Below, one piece after another: positions 17,005-25,903 of a stretch of DNA of 33,617 nt; the first letter of the stretch is position 1; each line of letters opens with the position of its first letter. The DNA lies in assembly GCF_017921895.1 (NCBI RefSeq), contig NZ_JAFIDN010000018.1:1-33617 (forward strand), given 5' to 3'. This stretch comes from Natronogracilivirga saccharolytica (GTDB taxonomy: Bacteria; Bacteroidota; Rhodothermia; Balneolales; Natronogracilivirgulaceae). A program made the position numbers and the translations under genes. Below the pieces are notes generated by a model, which searched no databases, was not told the origin of the DNA, and saw nothing but the letters and a program-made list of their open reading frames with translations.

Positions 17005-17877
17005 ATGAAGAAAATCAAGGAAAAGCTTTCACATCTGAACAAGCACGTTATTTACAGAAAATTCAGTTTCCTTTCTGTGATTAACAACACTGCTCTTCCC
17101 GTCGACCCGGAAGCAAAATTTGTGGTATCAATTGCCAGCTATCCGAAGCGAAGCCATCTTCTTCCCGCCATTTTTGAAGCCTTGAGCAGGCAAACAGTAT
17201 TGCCTGCAAAATGGATTCTGGTGCTATCTGAAGAAGAATGGCCGGATTTGATTCTGCCCGAATACATTCAAAAGCTGGTTCGGCGAAATCTGGAAATAAT
17301 CTGGGTGAAAAATAACACCTATGCGGTCAAAAAATTATTGCCGGTAATGGAGAAGTATCCGGACTATGGAGTGATAGCACTTGATGATGATCAAATTTAT
17401 CACCCCGGTGTTATAGCCAATCTGATACAAAACGAATATGCCCGTAAATCATACATTACCGGACATATCGGGATGGTATTGCATAAAAAAGGCCAGTCAC
17501 TGAATATGATGTACCGGGAAAATGAACGGGCGGATGAAAAAACACCATCGCAGCAAGTTTATTTCATCGGATGGGGGGGAGTTTATTACCCGCCGGCTTC
17601 ACTGGATAAGAGGGCCTTTGATATGAATGCCATAAATAAAATTGTTCCGGGCCGCGGATCGGATATATGGTTCTGGGCAGCAGCGCTTGCCAATGGTACA
17701 AGACAGGTTTGTGTAAGAATACCGAAGAAACTCGTAAGTACAAATATTCCTCTGAACTCTGTAACAGCACCAAAGGAATGGCTCGATAACGATCAGACGG
17801 AAGTGCGCTTTCAAAAGGCAATTGATCATTTTGATATCAGGAAAAAACTCCTGGAAGAATTGCCCGACCGGGGATAA
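17005..17877 (+). CDS. GT-A glycosyltransferase with DDDQ metal motif
   Basis: A 290-residue protein. After a short N-terminal stretch, KFVVSIASYPKRSHLLPAIFEALSRQTVLPAKWILVLSEEEW is typical of GT-A nucleotide-binding domains. VIALDDDQIYHP supplies the DXD-type metal motif at residues 127-129. SDIWFWAAALANGTRQVCV near the C-terminus matches the acceptor-side base region. The opening SIASYPKR is common among family-2-like transferases in surface-polysaccharide loci. Donor sugar unknown. It stands alone after a 68-bp gap and is 35 bp upstream of the next gene. Confidence 0.75.
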   Translation: MKKIKEKLSHLNKHVIYRKFSFLSVINNTALPVDPEAKFVVSIASYPKRSHLLPAIFEALSRQTVLPAKWILVLSEEEWPDLILPEYIQKLVRRNLEIIWVKNNTYAVKKLLPVMEKYPDYGVIALDDDQIYHPGVIANLIQNEYARKSYITGHIGMVLHKKGQSLNMMYRENERADEKTPSQQVYFIGWGGVYYPPASLDKRAFDMNAINKIVPGRGSDIWFWAAALANGTRQVCVRIPKKLVSTNIPLNSVTAPKEWLDNDQTEVRFQKAIDHFDIRKKLLEELPDRG

Positions 17878-17912
17878 CCATATCTGCACACAAACAAACA
17901 CCTGAACATTAC

Positions 17913-18668
17913 ATGAAGAAATCACTGCCTGAAGGAAAGCAACCGGTCCTTGTACTGGGGTCCAAAGAGGATTCCATGCTGCCGGATATCAGACCTGTAC
18001 ATATCTATGCCGCCAATGCGGCGGCTCTTAAAGCAAAACCGTATCGGGAATTGAATCCCGATGTGCAGCTCACCTGTGTCGTATCCGGAAAAACCGTTCT
18101 CGAAGAATACTTTCAAAATGTCATCAGGGAAGCCAAACCCAACAGATTAATCACAAAAAACCCGTGTCCCTACCCGTTGGAAGAGCTGTTTCCTGAATTC
18201 ATGAATAACGGAGTGCGGATGGAAAGAATGAAAAGAAAGGATTCATATATTCTCCAGCACGCTTTATTCGGTCGAAGGACCTACTGGGCTGAATGGCTTA
18301 AACTTACATCATTGCAAAAAATCAAGCACCCGGGAAGGGCTGTAAGAATAGTATATAACCTGGTGAAGGAAAAATATCCGACAGGCGCCTCATCCGGACT
18401 GTTTTGTGTAATCAAGGCACTGAGCGAATACCCCGGGCATCCAATTGTAATGAGTGGCATAAGTTTGCAGGGCGGAGGACACTTCGATCAGGTTGATTAT
18501 TTCACATCATCTCGTGGCAAAATCGACCGGTACCTCTTCAGGTCACTGCCTGATCATGTGAAAAAGAATCTGTTCACAGTTGACTCTTTGATGACTGAAA
18601 ACGGCGGAGTTCAGCCGGCTGATGTGACCCCGTTAAACCATAAATTCGAATATAATTCAGATACCTGA
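17913..18668 (+). CDS. Unrecognised protein resembling the GT42/DUF115-type sialyltransferase fold
   Basis: A 251-residue cytoplasmic protein of no family I can name with certainty. The N-terminus PVLVLGSKEDSML, followed by VHIYAANAAALKA (residues 11-40), recalls the CMP-binding glycine-rich loop and Asn strand of GT42 sialyltransferases. YPTGASSGLFCVIKAL (155-170) followed by IVMSGISLQGGGHF (178-191) recalls the PTTG-x-S-L-A and GID-type segments of GT42/GT29-like proteins. The gene lies 33 bp upstream of legB, so a legionaminic-acid transferase is an attractive guess. The similarity is by eye only and is weak. The alternative is an unrelated glycan enzyme. Confidence 0.35.
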   Translation: MKKSLPEGKQPVLVLGSKEDSMLPDIRPVHIYAANAAALKAKPYRELNPDVQLTCVVSGKTVLEEYFQNVIREAKPNRLITKNPCPYPLEELFPEFMNNGVRMERMKRKDSYILQHALFGRRTYWAEWLKLTSLQKIKHPGRAVRIVYNLVKEKYPTGASSGLFCVIKALSEYPGHPIVMSGISLQGGGHFDQVDYFTSSRGKIDRYLFRSLPDHVKKNLFTVDSLMTENGGVQPADVTPLNHKFEYNSDT

Positions 18669-18701
18669 ATAATTAATACTCTTGAATAAATTTTTCAAAG
18701 A

Positions 18702-19682
18702 ATGAACAGGGCATTGGTTACAGGCGCAGATGGTTTTATCGGTTCTCACTTGACAGAGCTTCTGCTGGAGAAAGGATTCAGGGTCAGAGCGCTTTCATAC
18801 TACAACTCGTTCAACTTCTGGGGCTGGCTGGAAGATGTCCGGGATCACCCTGACCTGGAAATTATCAGCGGAGATATCCGTGATCCGCATTTTGTAAAGC
18901 ATTGTCTCAAGGATATGGATGTCGTTTTCCATCTGGCATCATTGATCGCAATTCCATATTCCTACATCGCACCCGACAGTTATGTTGATACCAATGTCAG
19001 GGGCACCCTGAATGTATGTCAGGCGGCCAAAGAGCTTGGCGGCATCCGGGTATTGAGTACTTCCACCTCAGAAGTTTACGGTACGGCACGGTATGTTCCG
19101 ATTGATGAAGATCATCCCAGGCAGCCGCAATCACCATACTCAGCTTCAAAAATTGCAGCCGATGCCATGGCGATGAGTTTTTACACATCCTTTGATTTGC
19201 CGGTCACCATTGTCAGGCCGTTCAATACCTATGGCCCGCGTCAATCGGCGCGCGCCATCATTCCGACCATCATCACCCAGATAGTCGCCGGTGAGAAAAG
19301 CATTAAACTGGGCGATGTATCCCCGACAAGGGACTTTAATTTTGTTAAAGACGTTGTGCGCGGATTCCTGGCCGTGGCTGCATCCGGCAAGACCATTGGA
19401 GAGGAGATCAATATTGCATCCAATTCTGAAATATCAATGGCTGACACGCTGGCACTCATAAAAAGTATCATGAAAAGCGATGTGCAGTTCATAACAGATG
19501 AGCAGCGTATCAGACCTGAAAAATCTGAAGTGTTCAGACTTTGGGGCGACAACAAAAAGATCACAAATTTGACAGACTGGGAGCCGGCCTGCTCTTTGGA
19601 AGCCGGACTGGAAGAGACGGTTTCATGGTACACAAACCCTCATAATCTGCAAAAGTTCAAATCGGCGATCTATAATATTTAG
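18702..19682 (+). CDS. legB: NDP-GlcNAc 4,6-dehydratase of the legionaminic acid pathway
   Basis: A 326-residue extended SDR. The NAD-binding TGADGFIG is at residues 7-14, the active-site STSEVYG at 121-127, and YSASK (Tyr146, Lys150) the catalytic pair. The segments YYNSFNFWGWLE (33-44) and RPFNTYGPRQSARAIIPT are characteristic of LegB-type dehydratases and distinguish them from PseB. LegB removes water from GDP- or UDP-GlcNAc to give the 4-keto-6-deoxy sugar, the first committed step to legionaminic acid. The following gene is the partner aminotransferase LegC. PtmE at 24059 suggests the GDP-linked route known from Campylobacter (established pathway). Cytoplasmic. Confidence 0.9.
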   Translation: MNRALVTGADGFIGSHLTELLLEKGFRVRALSYYNSFNFWGWLEDVRDHPDLEIISGDIRDPHFVKHCLKDMDVVFHLASLIAIPYSYIAPDSYVDTNVRGTLNVCQAAKELGGIRVLSTSTSEVYGTARYVPIDEDHPRQPQSPYSASKIAADAMAMSFYTSFDLPVTIVRPFNTYGPRQSARAIIPTIITQIVAGEKSIKLGDVSPTRDFNFVKDVVRGFLAVAASGKTIGEEINIASNSEISMADTLALIKSIMKSDVQFITDEQRIRPEKSEVFRLWGDNKKITNLTDWEPACSLEAGLEETVSWYTNPHNLQKFKSAIYNI

Positions 19683-19724
19683 AGCTTTTGACAAGCCCCC
19701 GCAACCCTGGAACTACTTAGCTCA

Positions 19725-20954
19725 TTGGAACCCGGATTTACGACATACTGCAAAAAAGTAACGGAATTTATACGTAATGTGTACGGAGATCCGGAACAGC
19801 CCGAAGCATTCATCCCGCTTCACGCGCCGGTCTTCAGGGGCAACGAAAAAAAGTACCTGGAAAAGTGCATCGACAGCACATTTGTTTCCAGTGTCGGGGC
19901 CTATGTGGACGAATTCGAAGGCCGGATGACAGAATATACCGGATCCGCTCAAGCGGTGGCATGCGTCAACGGCACAAGCGCTTTGCACCTGGCGCTCCGG
20001 TTGTGCGGTGCAGATCGCGAAACCGAGGTGATTACCCAGCCGCTTACTTTTGTAGCCACAGCCAATGCCATTCGGTACTGCGGGGCGGAGCCCGTATTTC
20101 TGGATGTCGATCGCGAAACCATGGGATTGTCACCCGATGCATTGCGCAACTGGCTGAAAAATCATGCAGAGATAACAAGCATCAGCGACTGGAACGAACC
20201 GACATGCATCAACAAATCGACCGGACGGCGGATTGCCGCCTGCGTACCCATGCATGCCTATGGGCATCCGTGCCGGATCGATGACATTGTCCGCATTTGC
20301 GAAGAGTATCATATACCGCTGGTCGAAGACGCGGCCGAGAGCGTGGGCAGTTTCTTCCGGGAGAGGCACACCGGCACGTTCGGAGATATTGGTGTGCTCA
20401 GCTTTAACGGCAACAAGGTGATCACGGCAGGCGGGGGCGGGATGCTCCTTTTCCGGGACAAGGAAATGGCCGGCCGGGCAAAGCACCTGTCCACACAGGC
20501 CAGGGTTCCCCACAAATGGGAGTTTATCCATGATCAGACCGGATACAACTACCGGATGCCCAATGTCAATGCCGCCCTCGGACTGGCCCAGCTCGAGCAA
20601 CTTCCCCGGTTTCTGCGTGAAAAACGGCGCATTGCAGAACAGTACAGGGAATTCTTTGCCGGCTCAGACACAAATGGTCAGGCAGCAGGGGATGCATCCA
20701 TCATCTTCATGACCGAGCCCGAACATGCACACTCGAATTACTGGCTGAACACCATCATGCTCCCCGGCAAACCGGCCCGGGATGAATTTCTTGCTTACAC
20801 CAACGACCAGGGTATTATGACCCGTCCGGCATGGCGCCTGATGAACGAGCTGGAAATGTACCGTTCCTGCCAAACGGACCGGCTTGACAATGCAAGAGAC
20901 CTGGCTGACCGGCTTGTGAATATTCCAAGCTCCGTTCCGGGAAACATATTATGA
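19725..20954 (+). CDS. legC: PLP-dependent sugar aminotransferase of the legionaminic acid pathway
   Basis: A 409-residue DegT/DnrJ/EryC1-family enzyme, starting with TTG at 19725. The start is chosen because it gives the full LegC-like N-terminus and no ATG lies nearby. Landmarks are FIPLHAPVFRGNEKKYL, STFVSSVGAYVDEFE, the VNGTSALHLAL cofactor region, and SFNGNKVITAGGGG with the PLP-binding Lys at residue 231. It transfers an amino group to C4 of the keto sugar made by LegB, giving the 4-amino-6-deoxy sugar. Normally LegH then acetylates this amine; here a formyltransferase gene follows directly. The gap to legB is 42 bp. It is not a 2-AEP transaminase, which belongs to a different PLP fold-type group. 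Confidence 0.88.
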   Translation: MEPGFTTYCKKVTEFIRNVYGDPEQPEAFIPLHAPVFRGNEKKYLEKCIDSTFVSSVGAYVDEFEGRMTEYTGSAQAVACVNGTSALHLALRLCGADRETEVITQPLTFVATANAIRYCGAEPVFLDVDRETMGLSPDALRNWLKNHAEITSISDWNEPTCINKSTGRRIAACVPMHAYGHPCRIDDIVRICEEYHIPLVEDAAESVGSFFRERHTGTFGDIGVLSFNGNKVITAGGGGMLLFRDKEMAGRAKHLSTQARVPHKWEFIHDQTGYNYRMPNVNAALGLAQLEQLPRFLREKRRIAEQYREFFAGSDTNGQAAGDASIIFMTEPEHAHSNYWLNTIMLPGKPARDEFLAYTNDQGIMTRPAWRLMNELEMYRSCQTDRLDNARDLADRLVNIPSSVPGNIL

Positions 20955-20984
20955 TTTTATACGGCATTACATTGCAGCAGGTAT

Positions 20985-21881
20985 ATGAATAAAATTACAA
21001 TCGGTTATTTCGCCGACGGTCCCTGGTCGCACCAGGCCCTGGATCGTCTGGCAGATGATCCATCCGTTGAAATATCATTTGTTGTGCCCAGAAAGGGCTC
21101 GCGCGATCAGACGCTGATCCGGCTTGCCCGGGAACATCAGATTCCCTGCCATGAAAACGCGCTTGTCAATTCACCGGAATTCATGGAGCTGGCAGCCGGC
21201 TATGAATGCGATCTGTTTGTATCCATGAGTTTCAACCAGATATTCAGGGAACTGTTGCTGAACATTCCCAAATGGGGCTCCATCAACTGCCATGCGGGAA
21301 AACTCCCGTTTTACCGTGGCCGGAATATTCTGAACTGGGCGTTGATCAATGACGAAAAGGAGTTCGGCATCACCGTGCACCATATTGATACCGGCATTGA
21401 TACCGGAGACATCATTTCGCAGCAAACCTATCCCATCCGGGATTCCGATACCTACCGGACGCTGCTGGAACGGTCCTATACGTATTGTGCCGGCCTGCTT
21501 CATGATACTGTAAAAAAAATTCAGAACGGCACAGCAGCAAGAACACCGCAGTCGGAGATTCATCCCGTCGGATTTTATTGCGGAATGAGGGGGGAAGGTG
21601 ATGAAATCATCGACTGGAATCATTCCTCACGGAATCTCTTCAACTTTATCCGGGCTGTTTGCGATCCCGCTCCCAAAGCCACAACGTTCTTCAAAGGACA
21701 AACCGTCAGGATCAACAAGGCCAAGATGATTCCCGGCGCACCGGCCTATATTGGAATTCCCGGTCAGCTGGTCGGAACCACATCTGCCGGATTAATTGTC
21801 AAAACAAAAGATACTACACTGGAACTGATGGAAATTGACAGTCCGGTTCCACTTAAAACAGGAGACAGGTTAGGATCATGA
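20985..21881 (+). CDS. Sugar N-formyltransferase (replaces LegH)
   Basis: A 298-residue formyltransferase-family protein. The catalytic Asn-His-Asp set is present: INCHAGKLPFYRG supplies Asn101 and His103, and HHIDTGIDTGDII supplies Asp139. A C-terminal OB-fold-like region follows (NKAKMIPGAPAYIGIPGQLVG). The family uses N10-formyl-tetrahydrofolate to formylate amines. Located between LegC and LegI, the slot normally occupied by the acetyltransferase LegH, it is predicted to formylate the 4-amino group. That group becomes the 7-amino group of the nine-carbon sugar, giving a 7-N-formyl legionaminic acid derivative. That is an inference from position and family; the substrate is untested. It overlaps legI by four bases (ATGA). 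It is not a tRNA formyltransferase, which is longer and housekeeping. Confidence 0.82.
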   Translation: MNKITIGYFADGPWSHQALDRLADDPSVEISFVVPRKGSRDQTLIRLAREHQIPCHENALVNSPEFMELAAGYECDLFVSMSFNQIFRELLLNIPKWGSINCHAGKLPFYRGRNILNWALINDEKEFGITVHHIDTGIDTGDIISQQTYPIRDSDTYRTLLERSYTYCAGLLHDTVKKIQNGTAARTPQSEIHPVGFYCGMRGEGDEIIDWNHSSRNLFNFIRAVCDPAPKATTFFKGQTVRINKAKMIPGAPAYIGIPGQLVGTTSAGLIVKTKDTTLELMEIDSPVPLKTGDRLGS

Positions 21882-22885
21882 GCAATGGCATTAAAATCAT
21901 AGCAGAAGCGGGAGTGAACCATAACGGTTCGATGAAACTGGCTGAAGAGCTGATTGATGCTGCCGCTGAAGCAGGGGCTGATTTTGTCAAATTCCAAAGC
22001 TTCCGGGCTGACGGTCTCGTCAGCAAGAATGCTCCCAAGGCCGATTACCAGAACAGGACAACCGATGTGACGGAATCCCAGTACGACATGATCAGGCGCC
22101 TGGAGTTGCAGGTACAGGATCATGAGCGGCTGATTTCACACTGCCGGAGCAGAGGCATCGGCTTTCTTTCATCTCCCTTTGACCATGACAGCATTGATCT
22201 TCTGGATCGTCTCGGACTCGATATATTCAAGGTCCCCTCGGGAGACGTGACCAACCTGCCCTATCTGCGCAAACTGGGCGCTTTGAAAAAACAGGTTATC
22301 CTGTCCACCGGAATGGCAGACATGAAGGAGGTCGGGGATGCACTGCAGGTGCTGGTTTCCGGCGGCACACCCAAAAGTAACATAACGGTGCTGCACTGCA
22401 ATACGGAATACCCAACGCCCTTTGAGGATGTTAATCTGCGTGCCATGCAGGCCATCAAGCGGACATACGATGTCAATATCGGATATTCTGACCACACGAC
22501 GGGAATTGAAATACCACTCGCCGCAGCGGCGCTGGGCGCAACAGTGATCGAAAAGCATTTCACTCTGGACCGGAACATGGAAGGGCCGGACCACAAGGCC
22601 TCACTGGAACCGGATGAACTTCAGCAAATGGTTGCCGGCATCTGGAATGTAGAAAAGGCTCTCGGCAGCGAAACCAAAAAACCGTCACCGTCCGAGGCCG
22701 CCAACATACCTGTGGTAAGAAAAAGTATTGTTGCTGCAACAGATATAGCAAAAGGCGATGAGTTTACCGAAGGCAACCTTGCCGTCAAACGTCCGGGAAG
22801 CGGCCTCTCACCGATGCTCTGGGATGAAGTGCTGGGCAGAAAGGCAGAAAAGGACTTCATGAAAGATGAACTGATCACCATATGA
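21878..22885 (+). CDS. legI: Legionaminic acid synthase (NeuB family)
   Basis: A 335-residue protein of standard length. A TIM-barrel domain starts IIAEAGVNHNGSMKLAEELI (EAGVNHNG, residues 10-17), then GADFVKFQSF, STGMADMKEV, TVLHCNTEYPTPFEDVNL, IGYSDHTTGIEIPLAAAALGATVIEKHFTLDR and GPDHKASLEPDEL. A C-terminal SAF/antifreeze-like domain starts at about residue 277 (RKSIVAATDIAKGD). It condenses the six-carbon diamino-sugar with phosphoenolpyruvate to give the nine-carbon nonulosonic acid. NeuB (sialic acid) and PseI are alternatives, but LegB and LegC in the same operon favour the legionaminic substrate. Overlaps at both ends (four bases each) show translational coupling. Confidence 0.88.
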   Translation: MSNGIKIIAEAGVNHNGSMKLAEELIDAAAEAGADFVKFQSFRADGLVSKNAPKADYQNRTTDVTESQYDMIRRLELQVQDHERLISHCRSRGIGFLSSPFDHDSIDLLDRLGLDIFKVPSGDVTNLPYLRKLGALKKQVILSTGMADMKEVGDALQVLVSGGTPKSNITVLHCNTEYPTPFEDVNLRAMQAIKRTYDVNIGYSDHTTGIEIPLAAAALGATVIEKHFTLDRNMEGPDHKASLEPDELQQMVAGIWNVEKALGSETKKPSPSEAANIPVVRKSIVAATDIAKGDEFTEGNLAVKRPGSGLSPMLWDEVLGRKAEKDFMKDELITI

Positions 22886-24051
22886 GCCGGAAAATTTGTG
22901 TTTTTACGGGTACCCGTGCCGAATACGGGTTGCTTGAGCCACTGATAAGCGAACTCAGGAATGAAGCCGGTGTGGAACTGCAGCTGCTTGTGACCGGGAT
23001 GCACCTGTCTCCGGAATTCGGCCTGACGCATCAGGAAATCGATGCAGCCGGGTGCCATCAGGTCGAAAAAGTGGAAATTTTGCTCTCATCTGATTCGCCG
23101 GTCGGCATCTCCAAGGCCATGGGCCTGGGCATGATCTCCTTTTCCGAGGCACTGCAGCGTCTTGAACCGGATCTGCTGATCGGTGTGGGTGATCGCTTTG
23201 AACTGCTTGCCGCCGCCGCTGCCGCCACGGTCATGCGCATCCCCATAGCACATATTCACGGAGGTGAAACCACCGAAGGGGCAATGGACGAGTCATTCCG
23301 GCATGCCATCACAAAAATGAGCCACTGGCATTTTGCATCCACCGAAATCTACAGAAACCGGATTATCCGGATGGGCGAACATCCCGACAGGGTATTCAAT
23401 ACAGGTGCACCCGGAATTGACAACATCAGGCGGATGGAGCTTATGTCCGTGACCGGGCTGGAAAAAGAGCTCCCGTTCAGGATCACCGATAACACCCTGC
23501 TCGTGACATTTCATCCTGTGACACTGGAAGCACAGACGGCAGGTTCCCAGTTCGGGAAATTGCTGGATGCAATCGATCAGGCCGGGGATGTCAGGGTAGT
23601 CTTTACCAAACCCAATGCCGATACCGGCGGCCGGATTATCATTTCCATGATTGATGACTATGTCAAAAAAAATCCCGGAAAGGCAGTTTCCTTTGTGTCG
23701 ATGGGGCAGAAGCGTTATTTATCCGCCCTGAAACATGCCGCATGCATCGTGGGCAATTCCTCCAGCGGAATTATAGAGGCGCCCAGCCTGAAAACCGGAA
23801 CCGTAAATATCGGAAACCGGCAGAAAGGAAGGGTAAGGGCTGAAAGTGTCATTGACTGTGAACCGGACAGCGATGCCATTGCATCGGCCATAAAAACCTG
23901 CCTGAGTACTGAATTCAGGAGCAAGCTCGGCAACATAACCAATCCCTATGAATCACAGGGTGAAATGACATCCCGAAAAATCGCGAGAGTCCTTCTGTCA
24001 AGTCCCCCGGACGGACCGGTGATGAAGTCATTTTATGATCTGAAAACCTGA
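22882..24051 (+). CDS. legG: Hydrolysing NDP-sugar 2-epimerase
   Basis: A 389-residue NeuC/LegG-type enzyme starting MSRKICVFTGTRAEYG (GTRAEYG 10-16). Conserved HIHGGETTEGAMDESFRHAITKMSHWHF, GAPGIDNI, VTFHPVT and GNSSSGIIEAPSLKTGTVNIGNRQKGR line the nucleotide-sugar site. LegG epimerises C2 and releases the nucleotide from the NDP-diamido-sugar to give the free mannose-configured sugar used by LegI. NeuC of sialic acid synthesis is the close relative, but the operon context fixes the legionaminic role. It overlaps legI by four bases and is followed by the CBS nucleotidyltransferase after 7 bp. Confidence 0.88.
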   Translation: MSRKICVFTGTRAEYGLLEPLISELRNEAGVELQLLVTGMHLSPEFGLTHQEIDAAGCHQVEKVEILLSSDSPVGISKAMGLGMISFSEALQRLEPDLLIGVGDRFELLAAAAAATVMRIPIAHIHGGETTEGAMDESFRHAITKMSHWHFASTEIYRNRIIRMGEHPDRVFNTGAPGIDNIRRMELMSVTGLEKELPFRITDNTLLVTFHPVTLEAQTAGSQFGKLLDAIDQAGDVRVVFTKPNADTGGRIIISMIDDYVKKNPGKAVSFVSMGQKRYLSALKHAACIVGNSSSGIIEAPSLKTGTVNIGNRQKGRVRAESVIDCEPDSDAIASAIKTCLSTEFRSKLGNITNPYESQGEMTSRKIARVLLSSPPDGPVMKSFYDLKT

Positions 24052-24058
24052 AAACTTC

Positions 24059-25126
24059 ATGACGCTGGAACAATTCAAGAGTATCATCATAGACCAGTCC
24101 GCAGCGGTCAAGGATGCGCTGGTCAAGCTGGAAAAAAACGAACAGAAAATCCTGTTTGTGGTCGAAAACGGGAACAGGCTGATCGGTTCACTCACGGATG
24201 GCGATATCCGGAGGTGGATTCTCAAGGACGGCCCCCTGAATGCCAGTGTGGAGAAGGTTTGCTTCAAGGGAACATTTTTTGTCAAAACCGGATATGATCT
24301 GGTGCAGGTAAAAGAGGGTATGCGGGAGCGCAATATCACCTATGTGCCGGTTGTAGATGATAATCATGAGATCAAGGAATTTCTGTTATACGACAAGCTT
24401 TTCAACAACCGGGTCACCAAAAGGCCCGGGCATCTTGTCGACGCCGATGTCGTAATCATGGCCGGTGGCAAAGGAACCCGCCTGGAACCGTTTACCAGGG
24501 TTCTTCCCAAACCATTGATCCCCGTAGGTGACAAAACCATTCTGGAATACATCATATCCAAGTTTCTGCCGTACCAGGTCGATACTTTTTATTTGTCGCT
24601 TGGTCACAAGGCGAACATCATCCGGTCCTATTTCGAGGAACTGTCTCCGGACTACAAAATATCATACCTGATTGAAAACAAGCCGCTTGGAACCGTCGGA
24701 GCGCTGAAGAAACTCGAAGGCAAAACAAACGGGGAGATCATCCTGACCAACTGTGATATCATCATCGAAGCCGATTACGCCGATCTGCTGAAACATCACA
24801 AGGATGCGGGGAACGACATGACCATGGTATCCTCCCTTAAGAATTACAGTATTCCATATGGTGTCTGCAAGGTTAGCAGCGATGGTAAGCTGGTTAGTCT
24901 GGAAGAAAAACCGGAATACGATCTGCTGGTGAATACCGGAATGTATGTATTGAATTCGGACTTGCTCCGCTATATTCCGGATGATGAGTTTTTTCATATT
25001 ACCGATCTGATCGATAAGATTTCAGACAGCCACAAAATTGGCATATATCCGATCAGTGAAAACTCCTGGATCGATGTCGGCGAATGGATCGAGTACAAAA
25101 AGGCCGTAGAAAAACTGAGTTTGTGA
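24059..25126 (+). CDS. ptmE: CBS-domain nucleotidyltransferase, PtmE-like GlcN-1-P guanylyltransferase
   Basis: A 355-residue two-part protein. Residues ~1-120 are a CBS pair (AVKDALVKLEKNEQKILFVVENGNRLIGSLTDGDIRRWIL, then ERNITYVPVVDDN). Residues ~127-355 are a nucleotidyltransferase with VIMAGGKGTRLEPFTRVLPKPLIPVG (GGKGTR 136-141). This CBS-NTP transferase architecture matches PtmE of Campylobacter, reported to make GDP-glucosamine for legionaminic acid synthesis. It implies that this pathway uses GDP-linked sugars. CBS domains bind adenosine nucleotides in other proteins, so product or energy regulation is possible. It lies between LegG and LegF and is cytoplasmic. The alternative is a general sugar-1-P nucleotidyltransferase. 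Confidence 0.8.
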   Translation: MTLEQFKSIIIDQSAAVKDALVKLEKNEQKILFVVENGNRLIGSLTDGDIRRWILKDGPLNASVEKVCFKGTFFVKTGYDLVQVKEGMRERNITYVPVVDDNHEIKEFLLYDKLFNNRVTKRPGHLVDADVVIMAGGKGTRLEPFTRVLPKPLIPVGDKTILEYIISKFLPYQVDTFYLSLGHKANIIRSYFEELSPDYKISYLIENKPLGTVGALKKLEGKTNGEIILTNCDIIIEADYADLLKHHKDAGNDMTMVSSLKNYSIPYGVCKVSSDGKLVSLEEKPEYDLLVNTGMYVLNSDLLRYIPDDEFFHITDLIDKISDSHKIGIYPISENSWIDVGEWIEYKKAVEKLSL

Positions 25127-25127
25127 T

Positions 25128-25838
25128 ATGAGCAGAAATATTATCGCCATCATACCTGCACGAGGCGGCTCCAAGGGAGTTCCCGGAAAAAACCTGAAAC
25201 CTCTTGCCGGGATGCCCTTGATTGACCACACTTTGTCCTTTGCTGTCCGGAGCAACGTATTTGACCGCATTGTGTTAACTTCAGACGACGAGAAAATTTG
25301 TGAGCGGGCAGAAGAGCACGGGGTTCAGGTTATAAAAAGGCCGGAACATCTGGCCGGGGACAACTCCCTGGTGGTGGATGCCATGGTTCATGTTCTTGAT
25401 GAGCTGGCCAAAGAGCCTTATGAACCAGAGTTGATTTTTTTGCTGGAACCAACCGCGCCGGTGAGGGATCGCGGAGAACTGGTCGAGGCCATTTCCGCAC
25501 TGGAAGACGGATACGATTCGGTCGCATCTTTTTGTGAGACCAATCCGCCGGCCAGCCGGATCTGGTTGCGCAGCGAGGATGGTGTTCAGCCATTGATGCC
25601 CGGCGCTGATCCTTTTTTGCCCAGACAGCAGCAGGTGCCCGGATACCGGCTTACCGGGCAGTACTACGGTTTCAAAAAACATCTTTTTTCCGGTAAGATC
25701 ACAAAACTGCCCCTTTCCGGGCGTATATATCCGCTCATAACCGATGCTGAAAGTGTTGTTGACATAGATCGCGAGATTGATTTTTTCATCGCCGAACAGG
25801 TGTTGAAAATGCGTGAGAGTCAGAAAGCGGGGAAATAG
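25128..25838 (+). CDS. legF: CMP-legionaminic acid synthetase
   Basis: A 236-residue acylneuraminate cytidylyltransferase-family protein. The N-terminal IIAIIPARGGSKGVPGKNL (residues 5-23) is the CTP-binding motif. Further conserved segments are RIVLTSDDEKICERAE, FLLEPTAPVRDRGELVEA, TGQYYGFK, and DIDREIDF at the C-terminus (metal ligands). It activates the free nonulosonic acid with CTP to CMP-legionaminic acid, the donor for the transferase. It follows the PtmE-like gene after a single base (TGA then ATG at 25128). NeuA or PseF are alternatives; the legB, legC and ptmE context favours LegF. Confidence 0.86.
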   Translation: MSRNIIAIIPARGGSKGVPGKNLKPLAGMPLIDHTLSFAVRSNVFDRIVLTSDDEKICERAEEHGVQVIKRPEHLAGDNSLVVDAMVHVLDELAKEPYEPELIFLLEPTAPVRDRGELVEAISALEDGYDSVASFCETNPPASRIWLRSEDGVQPLMPGADPFLPRQQQVPGYRLTGQYYGFKKHLFSGKITKLPLSGRIYPLITDAESVVDIDREIDFFIAEQVLKMRESQKAGK

Positions 25839-25903
25839 GAGATCGGTGTTGCGGTAACAGGAATTATTCACCCGCATAAGTTTAAAATAAAACACCAAAG
25901 CTG

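Noticed and set aside
19725-20954. The aminotransferase as the missing 2-AEP transaminase
   Set aside because: Its sequence is DegT-type, with LegC-specific N-terminus and position directly after legB; 2-AEP transaminases belong to a different PLP family.
20985-21881. Methionyl-tRNA formyltransferase
   Set aside because: The housekeeping enzyme is longer and not found inside a legionaminic acid operon; the overlap with legI supports a sugar formyltransferase.
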